Shown in pieces: positions 1 through 5,169 of a stretch of DNA of 11,969 nt (within the stretch, counting starts at the first letter, position 1; each line of letters begins with the position of its first letter). This DNA comes from Candidatus Caldarchaeum sp. (GTDB lineage: Archaea; Thermoproteota; Nitrososphaeria_A; Caldarchaeales; Caldarchaeaceae), in assembly GCA_025054795.1 (NCBI GenBank), contig JANWZU010000070.1:1-11969 (forward strand), in the 5' to 3' direction. A program made the translations under genes and the position numbers. The notes under the pieces were generated by a model. That model ran no database searches. It had not been told where the DNA came from and saw only the letters and a list, made by a program, of their open reading frames with translations.

Positions 1-59
1 ATCTGATGCACAATCTCCTTCACTTTCCTAACAACCCCTACATAATAGCTACCAATCAA
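1..59 (-). CDS. Partial MNT-type nucleotidyltransferase (N-terminus only), probable antitoxin partner of HEPN
   Basis: Directly after the HEPN stop codon and in the same frame, a TTG codon at 59-57 opens a reading frame that stays open to the window edge (about 19 codons, beginning LIGSYYVGVVRK). A GAGG motif (complement of 68-71) lies 8 nt before the TTG and would set this start. Minimal nucleotidyltransferases of the HEPN-MNT pairs are commonly encoded immediately beside the HEPN gene, and an opening helix before the GSxxxG motif is usual for them. The diagnostic GSxRxG and DxD motifs would lie outside the window. The identification therefore rests on position, ribosome binding site and gene order, not on catalytic residues. 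Confidence 0.4.
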   Translation of the reverse strand, partial: MIGSYYVGVVRKVKEIVHQ

Positions 60-446
60 TCAAACCGCCTCAACCAAGGGCTTGAACCTCTCCAAAACAA
101 ATCTGTGGAGGCTCAAAGCTTCTCTCTCCTCGTAGTTGTACGGCAGATACCTTGCAGCTACATAGGCTTCCTCGAGCCTAGCGACGTAGTGTAAACTTTG
201 CTCATCCCGGACTAGCGAGTCAATTTTAGGGTTGTACTTAGCAAGCTCCCTTATCAGCCTTCTCAGAGAATGCGTTCTTATGTAAGCACCTGATTCAACT
301 AAAAGCTTGTACTTCAGGATGAGTTGACAGTACTGCTCCAGGCAGAAGACAGCCAAGTCCCACTCACGCTGCTCAAGCAGGTTGCTGGCGTTGTTCAGGA
401 AAGCTTCAGCCCTTCTCCTGATGACCTCCGCTTCGCCGAGAGACAA
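60..446 (-). CDS. HEPN domain protein (probable toxin or RNase half of a HEPN-MNT pair)
   Basis: The 128-residue protein is all-helical in appearance and matches the archaeal HEPN family (PF05168 type). The first helix has the pattern RAEAFLNNASNLLEQREWDLA (residues 12-32), then a helix with QYCQLILKYKLL (38-49), the THSLRRLIREL segment (58-68), and the late AYVAARYLPY segment (94-103) that ends in the family's A-R-Y signature. The RTH at 57-59 is at the usual polar position, but a classical Rx4-6H RNase motif is not clear, so activity is uncertain. The start is TTG at 446; no ATG lies nearby, and a TATA-like box at 474-483 puts transcription start about 6 nt upstream. Such proteins usually pair with an MNT nucleotidyltransferase as toxin-antitoxin modules, which fits the next frame downstream. 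Confidence 0.8.
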   Translation of the reverse strand: MSLGEAEVIRRRAEAFLNNASNLLEQREWDLAVFCLEQYCQLILKYKLLVESGAYIRTHSLRRLIRELAKYNPKIDSLVRDEQSLHYVARLEEAYVAARYLPYNYEEREALSLHRFVLERFKPLVEAV

Positions 447-473
447 ATCTCTAGAATGTGAAAAAGTTGGAGT

Positions 474-483
474 GCTTAAAAAG
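474..483 (-). promoter_or_regulatory. TATA-like box for the HEPN gene
   Basis: On the minus strand this reads CTTTTTAAGC. It is centred about 32 nt upstream of the TTG start at 446, so a transcript beginning about 26 nt downstream would have a 5' leader of only a few bases. No Shine-Dalgarno motif is seen before the TTG. Confidence 0.4.
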
Positions 484-512
484 ATGACTGCCGGGGCCGG
501 CCGTACGTAAAC

Positions 513-989
513 CTATAGTGCTAGGAGCGTGTCGACCGAGATGCTTCCCGCGCCTGTGGTGAGAAGCAGCAGGGCTGCACCGAGTATCAGGAGGTCGAAC
601 TCCCAGCCGCCGACGCCTGCCATGAAGCCCCTCATGACACGGCGGGATCCTGAAACCATCTGGTGAAGCATTTCAGGGGGTGGCACCATCTTCCCCAGCT
701 TCGTCAGGTAAAGCACGATGGTTCCAACCATCTGCAATGCGAAAAGAAGCGCCGCAACTCTAGTGAGCAGGCCGAGTATCAGCGCAAGCCCTCCGACGAA
801 CTCGAGCAGGCCAGCCAAGTCGAACAGGGGCTTCGGCACTCCGAGCTGGCTCATAGCTTCCCGCATCTGCTTTCTTACGGGGCCTGCGAGCTTCGGCAGT
901 CCATGGACAACCATGATTAGGCCTAGGAAGACTCTTAGCATCAAAAGGCCGATGTCTTGGTAGTTTGAGGCGAACCCTAAGATATCCAT
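513..989 (-). CDS. DoxX family integral membrane protein
   Basis: A 158-residue, four-helix membrane protein of the DoxX type. The first helix (residues about 13-30) carries the family pattern LRVFLGLIMVVHGLPKL, with the HG..K signature at 29-33. The second (about 56-75) has the EFVGGLALILGLLTR block. Helices three (77-96) and four (131-147, after GGWEFDLL) complete the fold. DoxX proteins are small membrane proteins linked to thiosulfate:quinone oxidoreductase, catechol or quinone stress and redox homeostasis; the exact substrate here cannot be read from sequence. The start is ATG at 989, preceded by GAGGAG (complement of 998-1003) with an 8-nt spacer, one of the few clear Shine-Dalgarno sites in the window. 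It diverges from an HxlR regulator that probably controls it. Length is typical for the family. Confidence 0.85.
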   Translation of the reverse strand: MDILGFASNYQDIGLLMLRVFLGLIMVVHGLPKLAGPVRKQMREAMSQLGVPKPLFDLAGLLEFVGGLALILGLLTRVAALLFALQMVGTIVLYLTKLGKMVPPPEMLHQMVSGSRRVMRGFMAGVGGWEFDLLILGAALLLLTTGAGSISVDTLLAL

Positions 990-997
990 CTTGCTTT

Positions 998-1003
998 CTC
1001 CTC
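998..1003 (-). promoter_or_regulatory. Shine-Dalgarno site of the DoxX gene
   Basis: GAGGAG on the minus strand lies 8 nt before the ATG at 989. It stands out because most other genes in the window appear leaderless. Confidence 0.55.
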
Positions 1004-1026
1004 GCCATCTGATTGCTTAAGGCAAG

Positions 1027-1036
1027 TATTTTAAAT
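1027..1036. promoter_or_regulatory. Symmetric TATA-like element shared by DoxX and HxlR genes
   Basis: TATTTTAAAT reads as ATTTAAAATA on the other strand, so it can serve as a TATA box in both directions. On the plus strand its centre lies about 29 nt before the ATG at 1061, giving a near-leaderless HxlR mRNA. On the minus strand transcription would start near 1006, leaving a leader of about 17 nt that contains the DoxX Shine-Dalgarno site. An HxlR dimer binding near here would block both transcripts; this last point is inference. Confidence 0.5.
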
Positions 1037-1060
1037 GGTTTGTGGCAGCAACGCCACCAG

Positions 1061-1441
1061 ATGACCGAGCCGAGGCATGAGGGGAAGGTTTGCCCGATGG
1101 TTGCCGCTGCAAAACTGCTTGGAAGCATGTGGTCGCTAGTTCTGATAAGCTACCTGCACACGGGGCCCAAGGGGTTTAACGAGCTTCTCAAGCTGGTACC
1201 AGAGCTCAACTCCAAAACACTCTCCAGAACCTTGAAAGCACTACAGGCAAGAGGGCTGGTTGAGAGAAGAGTCCTGAGCATCCAGCCCTTCTCAGTATCT
1301 TACTCGCTGACTCCGATGGCTGAGGAGCTTGCACCGCTTTTGGAAGGTCTTCGCAGATGGGGCGCTAAATGGATGGCTGTGAACAGCTGCAGCTTCAAGG
1401 CATCTAGATCACATGCTCCGAAAAAGAGGGCAATCGCCTAG
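1061..1441 (+). CDS. HxlR family winged helix-turn-helix transcriptional regulator
   Basis: A 126-residue DNA-binding protein of the HxlR/MarR-like winged helix family. It shows the N-terminal Cys-Pro signature (C11-P12) followed by AKLLGSMWSLVLISYL, then the family core GPKGFNELLKLVPELNSKTL (recognition region) with SRTLKALQARGLVERRV (wing), and finally YSLTPMAEELAPLLEGLRRW. The cysteine at position 11 matches the conserved N-terminal cysteine that acts as a thiol sensor in several bacterial members. I chose ATG 1061 rather than the upstream ATG at 1013. The longer version would begin upstream of the TATA-like box at 1027-1036, while 1061 sits at leaderless distance from it, and family homology begins after 1061. 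It diverges from the DoxX gene and its stop overlaps that of the nitroreductase. Likely role: redox or electrophile-responsive repressor of its neighbours. Confidence 0.85.
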   Translation: MTEPRHEGKVCPMVAAAKLLGSMWSLVLISYLHTGPKGFNELLKLVPELNSKTLSRTLKALQARGLVERRVLSIQPFSVSYSLTPMAEELAPLLEGLRRWGAKWMAVNSCSFKASRSHAPKKRAIA

Positions 1442-1962
1442 GTCATCATACCTACGTTCCCGTATTTCTCGAAATGAAGGATTTCGTCCAGTTGTTTCCT
1501 AGCCACTTTACCCTTCCGTTTTTCCTCGGCACTGTATCCGAAGGCTATGCACACAACTGTTTTCAGGTCTTGAGGCACGTTGAGAAACTTTTTCGCCCCC
1601 TCCTCGTCTTGAAGAGTTATCGGACAGGACCCTATTCCCAGCGCATGCGCTGCGAGCATCATGTTCTGGGCGGCTCTGCCGGCGTCGAACCGGTCATGCA
1701 CGTATTTGTCAGGAACAAGAACAACGACTGCGAAAGACGCATGTGGAAGATGATGCGCATAGTTTCCGAACCGTGAAAGCTCCTGGAGGTTTTTCTTGTC
1801 TCGTATCAGAATGAGCTGCCAAGGCTGCCTGTTCTTGGCGCTGCCGGCTAGGCGGCCGGCCTCCAGAACCTTGAAAACCAGTTCGTCGGGAACAGGCTTG
1901 TCTGCGTAGATGCGTGTCTCACGTTTGGACAGAATAACCTTCAAAACGTCCTCATGAACCAC
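1438..1962 (-). CDS. Nitroreductase family FMN-dependent oxidoreductase
   Basis: A 174-residue protein with the nitroreductase fold signatures. These are the FMN phosphate-binding start SKRETRIYADKPVPDE (residues 12-27), the hallmark SAKNRQPWQL (41-50), the dimer-interface helix FDAGRAAQNMMLAAHALGIGSC (92-113), and the C-terminal VVCIAFGYSAEEKRKGK block. Members use NAD(P)H and bound FMN to reduce nitro compounds, quinones or flavins; no substrate can be assigned. The protein is at the short end for the family but both ends look complete. The start is GTG at 1962: an in-frame TGA lies just upstream (1969-1971) and there is no in-frame ATG. It converges on the HxlR gene, the two stop codons sharing CTAG at 1438-1441. 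The neighbours suggest a quinone or nitro-compound detoxification role. Confidence 0.88.
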   Translation of the reverse strand: MVHEDVLKVILSKRETRIYADKPVPDELVFKVLEAGRLAGSAKNRQPWQLILIRDKKNLQELSRFGNYAHHLPHASFAVVVLVPDKYVHDRFDAGRAAQNMMLAAHALGIGSCPITLQDEEGAKKFLNVPQDLKTVVCIAFGYSAEEKRKGKVARKQLDEILHFEKYGNVGMMT

Positions 1963-2003
1963 AAGCCATCACAGCCACTTAAGCCTGCATGCAAGCAATA
2001 AAC

Positions 2004-2011
2004 ATTAATTT
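2004..2011 (+). promoter_or_regulatory. TATA-like box for the small membrane protein gene
   Basis: ATTAATTT is centred about 26 nt upstream of the ATG at 2033, the spacing expected for a leaderless archaeal transcript. The same A/T-rich patch (about 1995-2011) could also serve the divergent nitroreductase gene starting at 1962. Confidence 0.4.
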
Positions 2012-2032
2012 CAATAGACGAAATCCCGATGC

Positions 2033-2393
2033 ATGGAGCGGTTGAAATCAGTTAAAGCTGCCTCAATCATTCTTTTCGTTCACGGAGCTGTCGAGGTTGT
2101 CGGCGTGGTTTTAGCTCCTTTCGCCCCCGCCGAGTTCCTTCCACAGAGTTTGCAGGGAACGTGGGCCTTCACGTCTCTGCTCAGCCTCGTCTACGGCGTT
2201 TCACGGCTGGTTGCCGCAGCTGCTGTTTGGGGTTTGAAGAAGTGGGGTACGGCTTTCGGCGCAGCCCTGTGCGTATCAACTCTGGCAGCAGCCCCTTCAA
2301 TCTACCCCCTACGGCGTCATGGATTCGCTTCTCGCCGCAACGGCCCTAGCACTCCTTCTGCATGCATGGTTCGGAGAGGAGAAACTCTGTTGA
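2033..2393 (+). CDS. Small four-helix membrane protein, interrupted by a +1 frameshift
   Basis: The gene starts at ATG 2033 and reads as a hydrophobic protein through LAAAPSIYP. Hydrophobic helices fall at about residues 7-28, 45-66 and 70-90. At the run of five C at 2305-2309 the open frame turns into charged, low-quality sequence (RRHGFASRRN...) that runs into the tRNA gene and ends at 2416. With one C fewer, the reading continues as YGVMDSLLAATALALLLHAW, a good fourth helix, and stops at TGA 2391-2393, 4 nt before the tRNA. The intact product would have 119 residues with a charged end (FGEEKLC). This is a homopolymer insertion: either a real recent mutation or a sequencing error. I do not recognise the family firmly; the layout recalls small DUF2127-like or DoxX-like membrane proteins. 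Confidence 0.65.
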
Positions 2394-2397
2394 TGAA

Positions 2398-2480
2398 CGC
2401 CGGGGGCGGGATTTGAACCCGCGCGGCCGAAGGCCACTGGTTTAGCAGACCAGCCCCCTACCTGGCTAGGGCACCCCGGC
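2398..2480 (-). tRNA. tRNA-Ser (anticodon GCU)
   Basis: On the minus strand the acceptor stem is GCCGGGG (2480-2474) paired with CCCCGGC (2405-2399), with a G discriminator at 2398, as is usual for serine tRNAs. The D arm pairs CCCT with AGGG. The anticodon stem CTGGT/ACCAG encloses the loop CTGCTAA, so the anticodon is GCU. A long class II variable arm (GGCC-TTC-GGCC) and a T arm with GCGGGTTCAAATCCCGC follow. The 83-nt length and long variable arm fit tRNA-Ser reading AGC/AGU. No intron and no encoded CCA (the next bases are GTT). A TATA box lies upstream at 2506-2515. Confidence 0.95.
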
Positions 2481-2505
2481 CCACATTCAAGATGTCTGCC
2501 CGTGA

Positions 2506-2515
2506 TTTATATAAA
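2506..2515 (-). promoter_or_regulatory. TATA box of the tRNA-Ser gene
   Basis: TTTATATAAA (symmetric core) is centred about 30 nt before the tRNA 5' end at 2480. It abuts the TAG stop of the upstream dehydrogenase gene at 2516-2518, so the promoter sits against the end of that gene. It is the strongest TATA match in the window. Confidence 0.65.
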
Positions 2516-3343
2516 CTATGGCCTCTGCTCAACCCATCTGTAGGCTTGTTTGTAGGTTGAGGACAGTTCTGACGCTGTGGGACGGAGGCGGCGGCAGAGC
2601 TTGGGTATGTGTTCGGGGTTTCGGAGGGTTTTCATGGTTTTTTCCACTGTTTTCAACGCCTTGGGTGTGTAGGGGTTGGAGGCTACTATCTCCTTGATGA
2701 GGGCTGGTTTTTCCGTGAGCATCGTCGAAGCCGCAACCATCAAAGCCTTCTGGCTCGACGTCAACACCCCAACACCCTTTGTTTTCCAGCTGTCCAGAAG
2801 AGAAAGCATGAGGATTCGAGGCACAGCCATCGCATAGGCCATCTTCAAGTCATGCTCCTCAGCCTTCATCGAGACGATTCTGCAGGGCTTGAAGATTTCT
2901 CTGGCTGTGTTGTACTCCTCGGCCTTGTTTCTGAAAGGTGTAAGGATTACCGTTTTGTCTCTGAGGGTTGTAGCTCCGGGGCCGAAGAGAGGATGAGTCA
3001 AGACCACTCGGTTGTCCCCGATGTCAAGACGCTTCAGAGAACGCACCACCGGCGATTTGACTGAGGAGATGTCGACTATGGTTTTTCCCCCGTATGCGGA
3101 GGTGATTTTCTTGACGACCTCACCGGCGTTCAGAGATCCTGTAGCAACTATTATTAACGAGGCTTTTGAAACGGCGTCTTCGAAGTTTCGTGCTGCAGCT
3201 ACCTTACCCTGCTGTGCTGCTTTCCTCGCCCTTCCCCTATCCCTGTCGTAAACCGCTACAGAGTATCCTCTGCTTTTGAGGTGTTTTGCTGTCCAAAGCC
3301 CCATAGGCCCGGCGCCGACGACCGCCGCAAAAGGTCTCGCCAC
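2516..3343 (-). CDS. tyrA: Prephenate/arogenate dehydrogenase (TyrA family)
   Basis: A 275-residue NAD(P)-dependent dehydrogenase of tyrosine synthesis. It oxidatively decarboxylates prephenate to 4-hydroxyphenylpyruvate, or arogenate to tyrosine. The N-terminal Rossmann fold has GAGPMG (residues 10-15) and a following D33 that ends strand two, suggesting NAD rather than NADP preference. Two family hallmarks follow: VDISSVKSP (90-98) and THPLFGPG (116-123), with H117 at the position of the catalytic histidine of E. coli TyrA. The helical C-terminal half (from about residue 150) forms the usual dimer domain. There is no fused chorismate mutase or ACT domain. The start is GTG at 3343, overlapping by one base the TAG of the upstream fusion gene (TAGTG), so translation is probably coupled. 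Cofactor and substrate preference cannot be settled from sequence. Confidence 0.88.
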   Translation of the reverse strand: MARPFAAVVGAGPMGLWTAKHLKSRGYSVAVYDRDRGRARKAAQQGKVAAARNFEDAVSKASLIIVATGSLNAGEVVKKITSAYGGKTIVDISSVKSPVVRSLKRLDIGDNRVVLTHPLFGPGATTLRDKTVILTPFRNKAEEYNTAREIFKPCRIVSMKAEEHDLKMAYAMAVPRILMLSLLDSWKTKGVGVLTSSQKALMVAASTMLTEKPALIKEIVASNPYTPKALKTVEKTMKTLRNPEHIPKLCRRLRPTASELSSTYKQAYRWVEQRP

Positions 3344-4740
3344 TACGCCAGCCCCTTCTCAGCCAAGAACTCCCCAAGAAGCCTTATCCCCTTCGCTATC
3401 GACTCCTCCGAAGCACCCAGAGATATTCTGATGAAGTCGTCGTAGCCTCCGAAGATCGAGCCCGGCGCAACTGCAACACCCTTCGACTCCAGCAGGTCGA
3501 AGGCGAACTTCATGCCGTCATCTCCACCCGAGTTTATTCTGGGGAAGACGTACATTCCTCCGTCGGGCCTGTAGAAGGTCGCTTTAATTCTCTGCAGCTC
3601 CCGGACAGCTGTGTCCATTCTCTTCATCATTATTTCTGCATACTGTTTGGGGGTGTTTGTCAGCGTCAAAGCCTTGAGCGCTCCGTGCTGGATAAACTCT
3701 GGCACGCATGTCATAAGCAGGCCCATCACCGAAGCCATCTTAGAAACCGTAGCCTCGTCAGCCACTATGTAGCCTACCCTGTAGCCTGTCATTCCGTAGC
3801 TTTTTGAGAAAGACTGAACCAGAACGTATTTCAGACCGTCGTAGTCAAGAACACTCACATGCCCCCCTCGTGTGTAGTCTGAGTAAACCTCGTCGCTGAT
3901 GACGTAAAGGCCTCTGTCTCTGGCGAAGTCCAATATTTTGTTGAAGGTTTTTCTGTCGAGTATCTTACCGGTCGGGTTGTTCGGGTAGTTGAGGAGAATC
4001 GCTTTAGTAGCCCTGCCGGTCTTCTCCTCAATCTCATCGATTCTGGGAGACCATTCGTCTTCAAGCCGGGTCTTCACATGCATCGACCTGACGCCGAGGA
4101 AAGCTGCGCACTGCCTGTACATCGGCCATGAAGGGTCTATCACAAGCAGCTCGTCGCCCTCCGAAAGCAGGGATTTCATGGCCAGGTAAATGGCGAACCT
4201 GCCTCCCGGTGTTATTATCACGTTGCTTGGCTTGAGTATTACTTCTGTCTTTTCCTGTATTTTTTTCACTAGGACTTCTCGAAGCTCTTGAATACCTCTC
4301 GAGTCGACGTACCGGGCGTAGCCGTTGAGCGCTGCGTCTGCTACTGATTGACGTACCTCATGGGGAGCGCCTAGGTCAGGCTCACCAACCTCCAGCCGCT
4401 GAACCTCTCGGCCGTTCTTCTGCATCTCAACGGCCCTTCTGAGGATGTCCATGTGTGTGAGCTGGGAGCCCTTTTTGGACTGCATTTCGACAGAGTCTAT
4501 GAAAAGCAAGGTTGCCAGCCGGTTGACTGTCTCAGCAGGCACCCCCTGCCTTTCGGCCTCCTCCAGCATAGCCTGTCTAATCGCCTTCTCGACGTGTGGC
4601 TGAACGGCTTCAACCCCTGCTGAACGCTTTATCTCAGCTATTTTCTCAACCACAGCTCTTCTCTCAGCCAGCAGCCTGACCATCTCAACAGCCAGCCTCT
4701 TCGTCTCAGCTCTCAGCAGCTCAAGGTCTGAGGCCACCAT
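3343..4740 (-). CDS. Fusion: AroQ-type chorismate mutase plus class I aminotransferase
   Basis: A two-domain 465-residue protein. Residues 1-95 form an AroQ chorismate mutase. R10, R27 and K38 align with E. coli R11, R28 and K39; E51 aligns with E52; and S83/Q87 in DSVEMQ align with S84/Q88. The position of R51 is V50 here. Residues about 98-465 form a PLP aminotransferase of fold type I: VGEPDLGAP (118-126), YPNNPTG (252-258), SDEVY with D283 and Y286, the PLP lysine K313 in SFSKSYGMTGYRVGY, and substrate-carboxylate R438 in FIRISLG. It would make prephenate and transaminate 4-hydroxyphenylpyruvate, phenylpyruvate or prephenate. I chose ATG 4740 rather than an upstream in-frame start at 4812. 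The TATA-like box at 4766-4773 is about 29 nt before 4740, and the extra 24 codons read through that promoter. It overlaps tyrA by one base. Confidence 0.9.
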   Translation of the reverse strand: MVASDLELLRAETKRLAVEMVRLLAERRAVVEKIAEIKRSAGVEAVQPHVEKAIRQAMLEEAERQGVPAETVNRLATLLFIDSVEMQSKKGSQLTHMDILRRAVEMQKNGREVQRLEVGEPDLGAPHEVRQSVADAALNGYARYVDSRGIQELREVLVKKIQEKTEVILKPSNVIITPGGRFAIYLAMKSLLSEGDELLVIDPSWPMYRQCAAFLGVRSMHVKTRLEDEWSPRIDEIEEKTGRATKAILLNYPNNPTGKILDRKTFNKILDFARDRGLYVISDEVYSDYTRGGHVSVLDYDGLKYVLVQSFSKSYGMTGYRVGYIVADEATVSKMASVMGLLMTCVPEFIQHGALKALTLTNTPKQYAEIMMKRMDTAVRELQRIKATFYRPDGGMYVFPRINSGGDDGMKFAFDLLESKGVAVAPGSIFGGYDDFIRISLGASEESIAKGIRLLGEFLAEKGLA

Positions 4741-4765
4741 CTCGACATCTCTCAAATCGTCATAT

Positions 4766-4773
4766 CTATTTAA
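4766..4773 (-). promoter_or_regulatory. TATA-like box of the chorismate mutase-aminotransferase/tyrA operon
   Basis: The minus strand reads CTTAAATAG, centred about 29 nt before the ATG at 4740. This gives a near-leaderless mRNA and supports 4740 as the true start. Confidence 0.5.
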
Positions 4774-4795
4774 GCAATACCAGACAACCAGCCGT

Positions 4796-4808
4796 GTTAA
4801 GGTTTTTA
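4796..4808 (+). promoter_or_regulatory. Weak TATA-like stretch for the uS10 gene
   Basis: TTAAGGTTTTTAG lies about 40 nt before the uS10 ATG at 4844, which would give a leader of about 14 nt containing AAAGGA. The match is weak. The 103-base region 4741-4843 holds only this and the divergent operon promoter. Confidence 0.25.
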
Positions 4809-4843
4809 GCATGGTTCTTTAGCGGATAAAAGGAACCTGACAC

Positions 4844-5161
4844 ATGACGCAAACAGTCCGCATAAAGATCACAAGCACGAACCTAGCCAAGCTCGAGCAA
4901 GTATGCCGGGAGATTAAAGACATAGCTGAGAAGACAGGCACGCAGATGGCCGGCCCTGTTCCTCTACCTGTCAAGAGGCTGGTTCTGCCGACGAGGAAGT
5001 CTCCGTGCGGAGAGGGAACGAAGACGTGGCGTAAACATCAGATGAGAATACACCGTAGGCTCATAGACTTGGGGATAATAGACCAGAGGGTTATGAGGCA
5101 GATAATGAGGATTCAGATACCTGACGACGTAGCCATCGAGATGCAGATGCAGTCAAGATAG
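4844..5161 (+). CDS. rps10: Small ribosomal subunit protein uS10 (archaeal S10)
   Basis: A 105-residue ribosomal protein of the 30S head. It begins with VRIKITSTNLAKLEQVCREI (about residues 5-24) and continues with the archaeal/eukaryotic core DIAEKTGTQMAGPVPLPVKRL and the loop LPTRKSPCGEGTKTW (48-62) that reaches toward the head core. It ends with IHRRLIDLGIIDQRVMRQIM and IQIPDDVAIEM. Length matches archaeal S10 (about 102 residues). The start is ATG 4844 and no better start is available. In most archaea this gene follows the EF-1 alpha gene on the same strand; here it faces it, with 8 nt between the two stop codons. It diverges from the aromatic amino acid operon. Confidence 0.97.
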   Translation: MTQTVRIKITSTNLAKLEQVCREIKDIAEKTGTQMAGPVPLPVKRLVLPTRKSPCGEGTKTWRKHQMRIHRRLIDLGIIDQRVMRQIMRIQIPDDVAIEMQMQSR

Positions 5162-5169
5162 ACCTAGGT

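Noticed and set aside
491..510. GC-rich palindromic patch (GGCCGGCC then CGTACG) after the DoxX stop
   Set aside because: Short self-complementary GC-rich words recur elsewhere in coding DNA here (near 1850), and there is no U-tract or other element to support a terminator or site.
1013..1060. N-terminal extension of the HxlR regulator from an upstream ATG
   Set aside because: It would be coded across the TATA-like box at 1027-1036 and adds 16 residues without family similarity; ATG 1061 has leaderless spacing.
760..1128. 122-codon minus-strand open frame rich in Arg, Ala and Pro
   Set aside because: It lies in another frame across the DoxX and HxlR genes, spans their promoter region and has a composition typical of a shadow frame.
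4741..4812. 24-residue N-terminal extension of the chorismate mutase-aminotransferase
   Set aside because: It reads through the operon's TATA-like box (4766-4773), and the mutase helix with R10 begins just after the ATG at 4740.
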